DNA of 64,000 nucleotides from Cytophagales bacterium (GTDB taxonomy: Bacteria; Bacteroidota; Bacteroidia; Cytophagales; Microscillaceae). The number at the start of each line of letters is the position of its first letter. Within the stretch, counting starts at the first letter, position 1. The translations under genes and the position numbers were made by a program. Of the stretch, positions 44,712-54,218 are shown in pieces. The notes under the pieces are model-generated. The model ran no database searches and had not been told where the DNA came from. It saw nothing but the letters and a program-made list of their open reading frames with translations. Location of the stretch: NCBI GenBank assembly GCA_013298075.1, contig JAAFJG010000007.1, positions 51,705-115,704 on the forward strand, given 5' to 3'.

Positions 44712-47309
44712 TTATTTATTTTCAAAATAAATTCTATCAAATTCATCGGTTTTGATTTCAATAGTAGCATCTTTTTGTATTTTTCCTGCTAATATTTGTT
44801 TTGAAAGATCATTTAAAATATATTTTTGTAGCGTTCTTTTCAAAGGTCTTGCTCCAAATTCTACATCAAATCCAATTTCTGCTAATACTTTTAACACTTT
44901 TTCATCAGCCACCAAACTAATATTAGTGTCTGCTAATCTTTCTTGAATTTGTGCAAATTGAATCACAACAATTTTTTGCATATCTTTTTTATTCAAAGGT
45001 TTGAATAAAACAATTTCATCAATTCGATTCAAAAATTCGACTTTTACTTTCTTTTTTAATAGTTCACAAACGTCTTCTTTCGTATTTTCAATCACGTCAA
45101 ATTCATTGTCAGGCGTAATTTCTTTAAAATTATCTTGAATAATATGGCTTCCAATATTCGAAGTCATAATAATTATAGCATTTTTAAAATTCGCTGTTCT
45201 ACCTTTATTATCTGTCAAACGCCCTTCATCAAGCACTTGTAACAAAATATTAAACGTATCAGGGTGTGCTTTTTCGATTTCATCTAATAAAATAATCGAG
45301 TAAGGCTTGCGTCTGATTGCCTCTGTAAGTTGCCCACCTTCCTCATAACCCACATAACCGGGGGGCGCTCCCACCAAACGACTTACATTGTTGGCTTCTT
45401 GATATTCAGACATATCGATTCGAATCATGGCATTTTCATCATTAAACAAAAAAGACGCTAAAGTTTTTGCTAATTCGGTTTTTCCTACGCCTGTGCTACC
45501 CAAAAATAAAAATGAGCCAATCGGTTTTTTAGGGTCTTGCAAACCTGCTCGACTTCTTCTGACCGTATCTGCCACTGCTTTGATTGCCATTTCTTGTCCA
45601 GCAACTTTTTTGCTTAATTCTTTTTCGAGATATAATAATTTTTCTCTTTCTCCTTGCACCAATTTTGTGATAGGAATTCCTGTCCATTTGGCTACAATTT
45701 CCGCTACTTCTTCCGCTGTAACTTCTTCTTTGAGCATATTTGAGTTATTATTTCTCAAAATTTCAATTTCTTTTTTGGCAATTTCCAAATTTCGTTCTGC
45801 TTCTTGAGTTTTTCCATATCGGAGTTCGGCTACTTTTCCATAATCGCCTTCTCTTTCTGCTCTTTCAGCTTCTAATTTGTACTTTTCTAAGTTTTCTTTT
45901 TCCTTTTGAATGTTATTGATACAATCTTTTTCTATTTGCCATTTTCCTTTGATAACATCTCTTTTTTCGGATAAATTGGCAATATCCAAAGAAAGTTGTT
46001 TTTCTCTTTCTGTATCATTTTCACGTTTGATTGCTTCTCTTTCGATTTCTAATTGCATAATTTTACGATTAAATTCGTCTAATTCTTCAGGCATAGAATC
46101 GATTTCGATGCGTAATTTGGCGGCTGCTTCGTCCATCAAATCAATGGCTTTATCAGGCAAAAAACGTTCACTAATATATCGATTAGATAACTCAACTGCG
46201 GCAATAATGGCTTCATCTTTAATCCTCACACCATGATGCAATTCGTACTTTTCTTTCAATCCTCTAAGAATAGAAATGGCATCTTGAACGTCAGGTTCAT
46301 CAACCAAAATAGTCTGAAAACGTCTTTCTAAGGCTTTATCTTTCTCAATATATTTTTGATATTCTTTCAAAGTAGTCGCTCCAATGGCGTGTAATTCTCC
46401 TTTGGCTAAGGCTGGTTTCAATAAATTGGCTGCGTCCATTGCCCCATCATTATTCGCTCCCGCACCTACCAAAGTATGAATTTCATCAATAAATAAAATG
46501 ATTTCTCCCTCGCTATCCGTAACTTCTTTGATGACCGATTTTAATCTTTCTTCAAATTCTCCTTTGTATTTTGCTCCCGCCACCAAAAGTCCCATATCTA
46601 ATGCAACCAACACTTTAGATTTTAAATTTTCAGGTACATCTCCCTCGATAATTCTTTGTGCCAAACCTTCTGCAATAGCCGTTTTTCCTACGCCCGGTTC
46701 ACCTATCAAAATAGGATTATTTTTAGTTCTTCTCGATAAAATTTGTAACAATCTTCTAATTTCTTCATCGCGCCCGATGACTGGGTCTAATTTACCATTT
46801 TTAGCTAATTCATTTAGATTTATCGAGTATTTATCTAATGATTTATATTGTGTTTCGGTAGTTTGACTATTGACATTTCTACCGCCACGAAGTTCTAAAA
46901 TGGCTTTTTTAAGATATTCTTCTGTAAAACCAACGTCTTTTAATAAACTCGCAATTCTATCTCGCCCCGCAAACAAACCTACTAAAATATGTTCCACTGC
47001 AATAAAATCATCTTTCCATTCTTTTGTAAATTTTTCTGCTTTTTGTAAAGCATATACTAAATCGTTCGATAAATATGGGTCGCCAGAATTAGTAGGAATA
47101 TTTTTTACGAGTTCTGCTAATTTGGTTGTCAATAAATTTTGAGATATATTTAATTTTTTAAAAAGGAAACTCATCAAAGTATCTTCTTCTTCCAAAATTG
47201 CTTTTAATAAATGGGCAGTTTCGACAACTTGTTGGCTGTTTCCAATCGCAATTTGCGAAGCCCTTTGCACAACTTCTTGACCTTTGAGCGTATAGTTTTG
47301 AAAATTCAT
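44712..47309 (-). CDS. clpB: ClpB disaggregase
   Basis: 865-residue Hsp100 ATPase that with DnaK rescues aggregated proteins. N-domain (1-145), AAA-1 with Walker [14 protein letters not shown] at ~200 and Walker B ILFIDEIH, a coiled-coil middle domain (~400-525) that distinguishes ClpB from ClpA/ClpC, AAA-2 with [12 protein letters not shown] at ~605, [13 protein letters not shown], and a C-terminal D2-small domain. Length and motifs are normal. On the minus strand upstream lies TTGG-N8-TTGT (47365-47350), the same spacing as the element before lon, and no housekeeping promoter is evident there. Confidence 0.97.
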   Translation of the reverse strand: MNFQNYTLKGQEVVQRASQIAIGNSQQVVETAHLLKAILEEEDTLMSFLFKKLNISQNLLTTKLAELVKNIPTNSGDPYLSNDLVYALQKAEKFTKEWKDDFIAVEHILVGLFAGRDRIASLLKDVGFTEEYLKKAILELRGGRNVNSQTTETQYKSLDKYSINLNELAKNGKLDPVIGRDEEIRRLLQILSRRTKNNPILIGEPGVGKTAIAEGLAQRIIEGDVPENLKSKVLVALDMGLLVAGAKYKGEFEERLKSVIKEVTDSEGEIILFIDEIHTLVGAGANNDGAMDAANLLKPALAKGELHAIGATTLKEYQKYIEKDKALERRFQTILVDEPDVQDAISILRGLKEKYELHHGVRIKDEAIIAAVELSNRYISERFLPDKAIDLMDEAAAKLRIEIDSMPEELDEFNRKIMQLEIEREAIKRENDTEREKQLSLDIANLSEKRDVIKGKWQIEKDCINNIQKEKENLEKYKLEAERAEREGDYGKVAELRYGKTQEAERNLEIAKKEIEILRNNNSNMLKEEVTAEEVAEIVAKWTGIPITKLVQGEREKLLYLEKELSKKVAGQEMAIKAVADTVRRSRAGLQDPKKPIGSFLFLGSTGVGKTELAKTLASFLFNDENAMIRIDMSEYQEANNVSRLVGAPPGYVGYEEGGQLTEAIRRKPYSIILLDEIEKAHPDTFNILLQVLDEGRLTDNKGRTANFKNAIIIMTSNIGSHIIQDNFKEITPDNEFDVIENTKEDVCELLKKKVKVEFLNRIDEIVLFKPLNKKDMQKIVVIQFAQIQERLADTNISLVADEKVLKVLAEIGFDVEFGARPLKRTLQKYILNDLSKQILAGKIQKDATIEIKTDEFDRIYFENK

Positions 47310-47349
47310 AATTTTGTTTGCTTATTTATTTTTTCTTATTTTAAAAAAT

Positions 47350-47365
47350 ACAATTCCTTTTCCAA
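47350..47365 (-). promoter_or_regulatory. Possible sigma-54-type promoter of clpB
   Basis: Minus strand TTGG (47365-47362), 8 bp, TTGT (47353-47350), followed about 40 bp later by the clpB ATG. It resembles the -24/-12 pair (GG and GT/GC 10 bp apart), though the CAC of the consensus is replaced by AAA. Weak on its own. Confidence 0.3.
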
Positions 47366-47538
47366 CTTATAAAAATATGACAAAATGGCAAGTTTTTTTA
47401 TTTCAGAAAATCAAATTTTTGGTTATTTTGAGATAATATTCATTCCAACAAAAAAACACTTGAAAACAATTATAAGATTTTTTTTCAAGCGTTCAAAATT
47501 ATTTTTATTGAAATTTATCCAAATAAATCACAAAAAAA

Positions 47539-48492
47539 CTAAAAATCTTCATCTAAAGCAAAGGTAGGAACTCCCGCTTTTTTATACTCACTTACTCGAT
47601 GCTCAAAAAAGTTAGTTTTTCCTTGCAAAGAAATTGCTTCCATAAAATCAAAAGGATTTACGACGTTATAATGATTATTCAAACCCAATTCTCTCAACAA
47701 TCTATCCGCCACAAATTCTATATATTGATTCATCAAACGACTATTCATACCTATCAAATCAACAGGTAAAGAATCGGTAACAAACGATTTTTCAATCTCA
47801 ACTGCTTCGGTTATAATCGACAAAACCCTTTCTTTGCTCAATTTATTTTCGATATATTTATTATACAACAAACAAGCAAAATCACAATGTAAACCTTCAT
47901 CTCTCGAAATTAAAGCATTCGAAAAACTTAAACCGTGCATCAAACCACGTTTTTTGAGCCAAAAAATAGCACAAAAACTACCCGAAAAAAAGATACCTTC
48001 CACGACTGCAAAAGCAATCAAACGCTCTGCAAAACTTGGACTATTGATCCAATTTAACGCCCAATCTGCTTTCTTTTTCACAAATTCGAGAGTTTCCATT
48101 GCATTAAAAAGTCTATCTTTTTCTTCGTTATTTTTGATGTATGTATCAATTAACAAAGAATACGTTTCGGCGTGAATATTTTCCATCATCACTTGAAAAC
48201 CATAAAAACAACGTGCTTCAGGAAGTTGTACTTCTTTCATAAAATTGACTACTAAATTTTCGTTCACAATGCCATCGCTTGCTGCAAAAAACGCCAATAC
48301 GTGTGAAATAAAATGTTTTTCGCCTTTATTTAGATTTTCCCAATCTTTCAAATCTGGGGCTAAATCAATTTCTTCTGCTGTCCAAAAAGACGCTTCTGCT
48401 TGCTTATACATTGCCCAAATTTCTGGGTGTTTGATAGGAAAAAGCACAAATCTGCTTTTATTTTCTTCTAAAATGAGTTCTTTTTTTAACAT
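47539..48492 (-). CDS. nrdB: Ribonucleoside-diphosphate reductase small subunit (class I, eukaryote-like)
   Basis: 317-residue diiron-tyrosyl radical R2 subunit, which makes the radical for conversion of ribonucleotides to deoxyribonucleotides. The iron ligands and radical site are visible: Asp47 (APDLKDW), Glu104 and His107 (ENIH), radical Tyr111 (ETYSLL), then [29 protein letters not shown] and [11 protein letters not shown], and the C-terminal LDEDF tail that docks to R1. Wording of these blocks is closer to eukaryotic R2 than to E. coli NrdB. The large subunit gene nrdA is not adjacent. The 700 bp upstream contains a family 1 repeat. Confidence 0.95.
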   Translation of the reverse strand: MLKKELILEENKSRFVLFPIKHPEIWAMYKQAEASFWTAEEIDLAPDLKDWENLNKGEKHFISHVLAFFAASDGIVNENLVVNFMKEVQLPEARCFYGFQVMMENIHAETYSLLIDTYIKNNEEKDRLFNAMETLEFVKKKADWALNWINSPSFAERLIAFAVVEGIFFSGSFCAIFWLKKRGLMHGLSFSNALISRDEGLHCDFACLLYNKYIENKLSKERVLSIITEAVEIEKSFVTDSLPVDLIGMNSRLMNQYIEFVADRLLRELGLNNHYNVVNPFDFMEAISLQGKTNFFEHRVSEYKKAGVPTFALDEDF

Positions 48493-48554
48493 TATTTTTG
48501 AATGAAAAATTAGTATTAAATTTTAATTATGTTTTTTTATTGATGTATATTTTT

Positions 48555-48751
48555 GGTTTATGGGAAAATATGGCAGATATAATTTTATTCTGTATGAATA
48601 GAAATAGCATTTATGCCATTTACTAAAAAAATATCAATTTGAAAAACGCAGAGATTTTGGCTAAAGCCAACGATTGAATTTTTTATTATCCTCCAGATAA
48701 ATCTGGAGGCAATTGAAAAAAAACATATTCCGCACAAATTTCCTGAGAACC
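48555..48751 (-). repeat. Family 1 element, copy 6 (reverse orientation)
   Basis: Read on the minus strand it starts GGTTCTCAGGAAATTTGTG, contains CCTCCAGATTTATCTGGAGG and TTGGCTTTAGCCAA, and ends at a diverged ...AAACC. It lies 62 bp upstream of the nrdB start. Confidence 0.85.
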
Positions 48752-48871
48752 ATATTTTTATCTTACAAGATAAAAACTATTGATTGCATCTTGTTTTTAA
48801 ACTTAAATATAAATAAAATTGTTTTGTATTTTTGGTTTATTTATTTTGCTTTTATTTTCTCAAATAATGTG

Positions 48872-48904
48872 CAAATATATATGATTTATTTTTAATTTTA
48901 TCAA
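48872..48904 (-). promoter_or_regulatory. Leftward promoter-like sequence upstream of nrdB
   Basis: Minus strand TTG (48904-48902), 22 bp, TATATTTG (48879-48872) followed by CACATT. It points toward nrdB, but the ATG is about 370 bp away with a repeat element in between. The stretches 48752-48870 and 48905-49034 hold nothing else recognised. Confidence 0.4.
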
Positions 48905-49034
48905 TATATTTTAAAAATTTAGCAAAAAATATACAAATACCAAAATCTTATCATTTCAATAAACAAAAAACAATCCAAAAGTAAGCCTTTCTTTTATTTT
49001 TACCAACTACACTCAAAAATAATTATTTATCAAT

Positions 49035-49106
49035 TTTTAATATAAATCATTGAAAATCAAGATAATAAATCCTAAAAATCACTAAAATCATATAAACTTT
49101 AGTATC
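49035..49106 (+). repeat. Family 3 AATC-periodic repeat, copy 3
   Basis: More diverged copy: AAATCATTGAAAATCAAG, AAATCCTAAAAATCAC, AAATCATATAAAC. It ends 27 bp before the promoter of the nucleoside transporter gene. Confidence 0.55.
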
Positions 49107-49132
49107 ATTTATTGATTTTTTTTACCAATGAA

Positions 49133-49163
49133 TTGATTTATTCAAAAAAGAAATCTATCTTTG
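49133..49163 (+). promoter_or_regulatory. Promoter of the nucleoside transporter gene
   Basis: TTG at 49133-49135, 20 bp spacer, TATCTTTG at 49156-49163. Transcription starts near 49169, which rules out the ATG at 49161 and supports 49197. Confidence 0.85.
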
Positions 49164-49196
49164 TGGAAAAATAAACTATCATTTATAATATATAGA

Positions 49197-50495
49197 ATGA
49201 ATTTACTACAAGGATTTTTTGGCATTTGCGGTTTTATCGTTTTAGGCTATTTATTTTCTACCAATCGAAAAGCAATAGATTGGAGATTGGTGTTATATGG
49301 CGTAATTTTACAAGTCGTGATTGGAGTTTTGGTTATCAAAGTTCCATATATTAACTATGCTTTTCAAGAAATAGGCAAAGGTTTTGCTATTTTATTGAGT
49401 TTTACGGCAGAAGGAGCAGGTTTTGTATTTGGCGATTTGGCAAAAGACAAAACGGGCAAACATCAATTAGGAGTTGTAGTGGCTTTTCAAATTTTACCCA
49501 CCGTTATTTTCTTTTCTACGCTCACTGCGGGCTTATATTATTTGGGCGTTTTGCAAAAAATTGTCTATGGAATTGCTTGGGTAATGTCAAAAACAATGCG
49601 GCTTTCGGGAGCAGAAAGTTTGTCGGCTGCAGGAAATATATTTTTAGGACAAACCGAAGCACCTTTGTTGATAAAGCCTTTTATCGCAAAAATGACGTAT
49701 TCAGAATTGATGTGTTTGATGGCAGGTGGAATGGCGACCATTGCAGGTGGCGTAATGGCGGCTTATATTTCGTTTTTGGGAGGTTCTGACCCTGCACAAC
49801 AAGCCATTTTTGCTGCTCATTTATTGAGTGCTTCGATTATGAATGCACCCGCTGCGATTGTGATGGCAAAAATGATTGTTCCACAAACTCAACAAGATTT
49901 AATTACTACAAAATTAGAATTATCCAAAGAAAGTTTGGGTATCAATTTAATAGATGCACTTTCTATTGGAGCAATGGACGGCTTAAAATTGGCGATGAAT
50001 ATTGGTGGAATGTTGATTGCTTTTATTGCTGTGATTGCGATGATTAATTTTATGTTGAAAGGTTTTGGAAGTGTGATAGGTGTCAATGATATAATCAAAA
50101 CTTCAACAGGCGGAATATTTAATGCTTTTTCGTTGGAATATGTGTTAGGACAAATAATGCGACCGATTGCGTATATGATGGGCGTTACGTGGGATCAAAC
50201 TTTATATTTGGGTAGTTTGGTAGGACAAAAAACGGCTATCAATGAATTTGTGGCTTATTTGAATTTGGCTGAATTGAAAAAAAGTGGCGTATTACAAGAA
50301 AAAACGATTATTATTGCGACTTATACGCTTTGTGGTTTTTCTAATTTTGGTTCGATTGCGATTCAAATTGGAGGAATTGGCTCAATGGCACCCGAACAAC
50401 AACAAAATTTATCTCGTTTAGGTTTGCGTGCTTTGTTGGCAGCAAGTTTGGCGTGTATGATGACAGGCACGATTGCAGGGGCATTGAATAGTTAA
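49197..50495 (+). CDS. NupC/CNT-family concentrative nucleoside transporter
   Basis: 432-residue inner-membrane symporter with about 8-10 helices. Family blocks: QLGVVVAFQILPTVIFFSTLTAGLYYLGVLQ, SGAESLSAAGNIFLGQTEAPLLIKPFI (nucleoside-binding GQTEAPL), GGMATIAGGVMAAYISFL, SIMNAPAAIVMAKMI, and YTLCGFSNFGSIAIQIGGIGSMAPEQ. It imports nucleosides with a proton or sodium ion. The chosen start gives the usual short N-terminus (MNLLQGFFGICGFIVL). Single gene with promoter and terminator. Confidence 0.92.
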   Translation: MNLLQGFFGICGFIVLGYLFSTNRKAIDWRLVLYGVILQVVIGVLVIKVPYINYAFQEIGKGFAILLSFTAEGAGFVFGDLAKDKTGKHQLGVVVAFQILPTVIFFSTLTAGLYYLGVLQKIVYGIAWVMSKTMRLSGAESLSAAGNIFLGQTEAPLLIKPFIAKMTYSELMCLMAGGMATIAGGVMAAYISFLGGSDPAQQAIFAAHLLSASIMNAPAAIVMAKMIVPQTQQDLITTKLELSKESLGINLIDALSIGAMDGLKLAMNIGGMLIAFIAVIAMINFMLKGFGSVIGVNDIIKTSTGGIFNAFSLEYVLGQIMRPIAYMMGVTWDQTLYLGSLVGQKTAINEFVAYLNLAELKKSGVLQEKTIIIATYTLCGFSNFGSIAIQIGGIGSMAPEQQQNLSRLGLRALLAASLACMMTGTIAGALNS

Positions 50496-50521
50496 AAATA
50501 TATTCAAAAATAAATTATTTT

Positions 50522-50562
50522 AACTCTTACAATTCGTTTTAAACGTTTGTAAGAGTTTTTTT
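50522..50562 (+). terminator. Terminator after the nucleoside transporter gene
   Basis: AACTCTTACA (50522-50531) pairs with TGTAAGAGTT (50548-50557) and is followed by a T-run. Confidence 0.8.
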
Positions 50563-50769
50563 TGTAGAATGATTTTTGTTTGTTTTTTGTATTTGTATCA
50601 ATTTTTTTATGTATATTTTTAACAAAAAATAAGATATACACATCAGAAAATCATACATTTTCATATATTTTCAGATTTACTTTAAGATAACGAATTAGAT
50701 ATTTTTTTGAAAACACTTTTATTTATTTCGAAATAAAAAATAAAAGTGAAAAAAAATATTAAAATAAGT

Positions 50770-50982
50770 GGTTCTTAGGAAATTTGTGCGAAAAATAGAA
50801 AATGGTTTTTTTGAAATGTATTTCTTGAATTGCCTCCAGATTTATCTGGAGGAATATATAATTCAATCGTTGGCTTTAGCCAAAATCTCTATATTTTTCA
50901 AATTGATATTTTTCTATATTTTCAAAATAAATGGCTATTTATAGTAGAATAAAATTAAATCCGCAATAATTTCCTATGAACC
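50770..50982 (+). repeat. Family 1 element, copy 7 (complete)
   Basis: 213 bp, left end GGTTCTTAGGAAATTTGTG, right end on the minus strand GGTTCATAGGAAATTATTG, inner CCTCCAGATTTATCTGGAGG and TTGGCTTTAGCCAA. Together with the copy at 32222 this defines full length and the inverted ends. Confidence 0.9.
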
Positions 50983-51537
50983 AAATAAGTAAAAATACCT
51001 TGATTTATTTTTAGTAAAAAAAATATAAATAAGTAACGCCTAAAAAAAATAAATAATTTTAAAAAACAAATTCAATGTTATAACATCGATTTAAAAAAGT
51101 AAACATTTATTCCTTTTTTTGCTCAAAATTGCAATCGTTTGCATCAAAAACAACCTATCAAAAAAATTAACAAAAAATATATTACATATATTTTGGTAGT
51201 TATACATTTTTGTTTCACTTTTGCATATATTATTTAATGAATTTTTAACACTTAAATTTTTGAAACTGAACGAAAAGGTTATGCTAAACTTTTGTAGGCT
51301 TTTCATTAGCTTTTAAAAATTTTTTTATAATATTTCTGTTTAATTTGTAAATAAATATAAAATTTTTAACAAGGAAAATATTAAAATTAACAAATAGTTA
51401 TGTAAAATTAATTCTCATTTCTTAGCATAGTTCTATCGTGCAGTTTCCAAAAATATAAACTGAACATATAAATAAATGCTAAAAAGTAAAGAAGAAAACA
51501 TCAAAATTTGAAAATATATATAACAACATCTAAAAAA
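50983..51537. other. AT-rich intergenic stretch, nothing recognised
   Basis: No supported reading frame, promoter pair or RNA gene. Frames present are short, without homologous-looking motifs. Confidence 0.5.
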
Positions 51538-51564
51538 TAGTTCTGCAATAATTTTCTAATAACC
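51538..51564 (+). repeat. Family 1 right-end fragment
   Basis: TAGTTCTGCAATAATTTTCT then AATAACC matches the right terminus only. It lies 50 bp ahead of the lon promoter-like element. Confidence 0.6.
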
Positions 51565-51613
51565 AAAAAAACAAAAATCTTATTTTTCTGTCAATTTGTC
51601 ATATTTTTTGACT

Positions 51614-51628
51614 TGGCACAAGGCTTGT
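51614..51628 (+). promoter_or_regulatory. Candidate sigma-54 (-24/-12) promoter of lon
   Basis: TGGCAC at 51614-51619 and TTGT at 51625-51628, with GG and GT 10 bp apart as in the consensus TGGCAC-N5-TTGC; only the last C differs. Start of transcription would be near 51640, giving a 55-nt leader to the ATG at 51695. A -7-like TATTTTTG at 51661-51668 lacks a well-placed -33 box. Confidence 0.45.
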
Positions 51629-51694
51629 AATTTTATATCGATACACTTTCTTACTATTGATATTTTTGTCAATAACAATTTCAATATAATAATA

Positions 51695-54145
51695 ATGAAT
51701 CATAATAAATTAATATTTAGTCTTTTAGCTTTGCAAAATCAAGAAGAAAACGAAGAATCTGGCGTTTTGAAAGTCAAAATAGACGACCAAAATACAGAAT
51801 CAAAACAACATGAAAAATTAGCCATTCTTCCACTTAGGAATGCCGTTTTATTCCCAGGTGTTGTCATTCCAATTACAGTCGGAAGAAAAAAATCTATCAA
51901 ATTAGTAAAAAAATCTTATAAAAATAGCAAAATCATTGGCGTTTCAACTCAAAAACAAAATAATATAGAAGAACCAACTTCGCAAGATTTATATAAAGTA
52001 GGCACTGTGGCAGAAATATTAAAATTATTTAATATGCCCGATGGCAATGTTACGATTTTAATTCAAGGAAAACATAGATTTGAAATGGGGGAAGTTTTGG
52101 CAGAAGAACCTTATTTAGAATCAAAAGTAAACGTATTAACTGAAAATTTTCCACCACATAAAAAAGGAGAAGGAAAAGCATTGATGAGTTCTTTGAAAGA
52201 AAAAGCATTCCAAATTATCGAATTAAACAACGATATTCCACGCGAAGCACGCGTTACCATTGATAATATTGAAAGTTTATCATTTTTAACACATTTTTTG
52301 AGTGCCAATTTTCATACAGAAGTAACGGATAAACAAACGCTATTAGAAATAAACGAAGGCGAAGAAAGAGCAACCAAATTATTGGAATTTTTGCAAAAAG
52401 AAATTCAATTATTAGAAATTAAAAAAGATATTCAAAGCAAAGTTTTTACGGATATTGACCAACAACAAAGAGATTATTTTTTGAGACAACAAATGAAAGT
52501 CATTCAAGACGAACTCAAAGACGAATCAAATGAAGTCGAAGAACTAAAAATAAAAGCAAAAAATAAAAAATGGAACGATAAAGTTGCCAAACATTTTGAT
52601 AAAGAAATTGGAAAATTAGCACGCACCAATCAAATGTCACCAGATTATCCAATTTTATATAATTATTTAGAAACCTTAGTCGATTTGCCTTGGGGCGATT
52701 TCTCTACCGATAGTTACGATTTGAAAAAAGCAAGAGAAATTTTGGACAATGACCATTCTGGAATAGAAAAAGTAAAAGAAAGAATTATAGAATATTTGGC
52801 AGTTTTGAAACTAAAAAATAATCTAAAAAGCCCTATTTTATGTTTATACGGACCTCCTGGAATTGGTAAAACTTCACTCGGAAAATCTATCGCAAAGGCT
52901 TTGAATAGACAATATTCGAGAATTGCTTTGGGTGGATTGCATGATGAAGCTGAAATTCGCGGACACAGACGCACATATATTGGGGCAATGCCAGGACGTA
53001 TTATCCAAAATCTCAAAAAAGCACAAACTTCAAATCCTGTTTTTATTCTTGATGAATTAGACAAAGTTGCTTCTAATGTATTTCGTGGTGATCCTGCGTC
53101 TGCGTTGTTAGAAGTGTTAGATTTGGAACAAAATCATAGTTTTGTCGATAATTATATGGAAGTAGAATATGATTTATCGAATGTTTTGTTTATTGCAACG
53201 GCAAATTCTTTGGATACAATTCACCCTGCTTTGCGTGATAGATTGGAAATTATCGAGTTGTCAGGTTATACAACAGAGGAAAAAGTAGAAATTGCAAAAT
53301 ATCATCTTATCCCCGAACAACGCACAGAACACGGTTTGAAAACGAAAGATGTGAAATTTGACGAGGCTTCTTTGGTGAAAATTATTGAAGATTACACAAG
53401 AGAATCTGGTGTCAGAAATTTGAAAAGACAAATTGGAGCGGTGTGTAGAAAAATTGCTAAATTTATTGCCAACGAAGAAAAATATAGTAAAAATATCACC
53501 ACCAAAGAAATCAAAGAATTTTTAGGAGCAGAACCTTATGATAGAGAAAAATATCAAAATATTACAATTCCGGGCGTAGTAACAGGTTTGGCTTGGACGC
53601 AAGTGGGCGGTGAAATTTTGTTTATCGAAGCCATTGTGAGTGCGGGAAAAGGAAAAATGACGATTTCAGGGCAATTAGGTGATGTAATGAAAGAATCTGT
53701 TTCGGCGGCTCTTTCTTATTTTAAATCTATTGCCTCAAAATTCAATATCAAAAGTGAAATTTTTGATAAATTAGATTTGCATATTCACGTGCCTGCGGGT
53801 GCTGTGCCAAAGGACGGACCTTCTGCAGGTATCACAATGTTTACTGCGTTAGCGTCTGTTTTTACAAGGCGAAAAGTAAAACAACATTTGGCGATGACAG
53901 GTGAAATTACTTTGACAGGTCGCGTGTTGCCTGTGGGAGGAATTAAAGAAAAAATATTAGCCGCAAAACGGGCAGGAATTAAAGAAATTGTGATGTGTCA
54001 TCAAAATAAAAAAGATATTGAAGAAATCAATGTCGAATTTTTAGGTGATTTAAAAATAAATTACGTCAGCAGAGCGGAAGAAGTATTAGTATTGGCTTTA
54101 GAAGATGAAGTTTCGGGAGAAATTTTGGAGAATATTATTGCTTAA
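51695..54145 (+). CDS. lon: ATP-dependent protease La (Lon)
   Basis: 816-residue cytoplasmic AAA+ serine protease degrading damaged and regulatory proteins. The N-terminal LON substrate domain (~40-240, LAILPLRNAVLFPGVVIPITVGRKKS) is followed by a coiled linker, the AAA+ module with Walker A GPPGIGKTSLGKS and Walker B VFILDELDKV, and the protease domain with PKDGPSAGITM carrying the catalytic Ser, plus the Lys in GGIKEKILAAKRAGI. An upstream ATG at 51596 would lie above the probable transcription start, so 51695 is chosen. Single gene closed by a strong terminator. Confidence 0.96.
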   Translation: MNHNKLIFSLLALQNQEENEESGVLKVKIDDQNTESKQHEKLAILPLRNAVLFPGVVIPITVGRKKSIKLVKKSYKNSKIIGVSTQKQNNIEEPTSQDLYKVGTVAEILKLFNMPDGNVTILIQGKHRFEMGEVLAEEPYLESKVNVLTENFPPHKKGEGKALMSSLKEKAFQIIELNNDIPREARVTIDNIESLSFLTHFLSANFHTEVTDKQTLLEINEGEERATKLLEFLQKEIQLLEIKKDIQSKVFTDIDQQQRDYFLRQQMKVIQDELKDESNEVEELKIKAKNKKWNDKVAKHFDKEIGKLARTNQMSPDYPILYNYLETLVDLPWGDFSTDSYDLKKAREILDNDHSGIEKVKERIIEYLAVLKLKNNLKSPILCLYGPPGIGKTSLGKSIAKALNRQYSRIALGGLHDEAEIRGHRRTYIGAMPGRIIQNLKKAQTSNPVFILDELDKVASNVFRGDPASALLEVLDLEQNHSFVDNYMEVEYDLSNVLFIATANSLDTIHPALRDRLEIIELSGYTTEEKVEIAKYHLIPEQRTEHGLKTKDVKFDEASLVKIIEDYTRESGVRNLKRQIGAVCRKIAKFIANEEKYSKNITTKEIKEFLGAEPYDREKYQNITIPGVVTGLAWTQVGGEILFIEAIVSAGKGKMTISGQLGDVMKESVSAALSYFKSIASKFNIKSEIFDKLDLHIHVPAGAVPKDGPSAGITMFTALASVFTRRKVKQHLAMTGEITLTGRVLPVGGIKEKILAAKRAGIKEIVMCHQNKKDIEEINVEFLGDLKINYVSRAEEVLVLALEDEVSGEILENIIA

Positions 54146-54176
54146 AATACGTAAAAAATCATCAATATTAACTCAT

Positions 54177-54214
54177 AAAAAACTCGTTTAAAGTAAAATT
54201 TAAACGAGTTTTTT
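54177..54214. terminator. Bidirectional terminator, perfect 16-bp stem
   Basis: AAAAAACTCGTTTAAA (54177-54192), loop GTAAAA, TTTAAACGAGTTTTTT (54199-54214). It lies between convergent lon and the repeat-protein gene. Confidence 0.9.
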
Positions 54215-54218
54215 AGCT

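Noticed and set aside
45427..46866. Three long frames on the plus strand opposite clpB
   Set aside because: They are antisense shadows of a highly conserved gene and show no motif of their own.
51091..51306. 71-residue frame in the gap before lon
   Set aside because: Low-complexity, no promoter on that strand, no recognisable motif.
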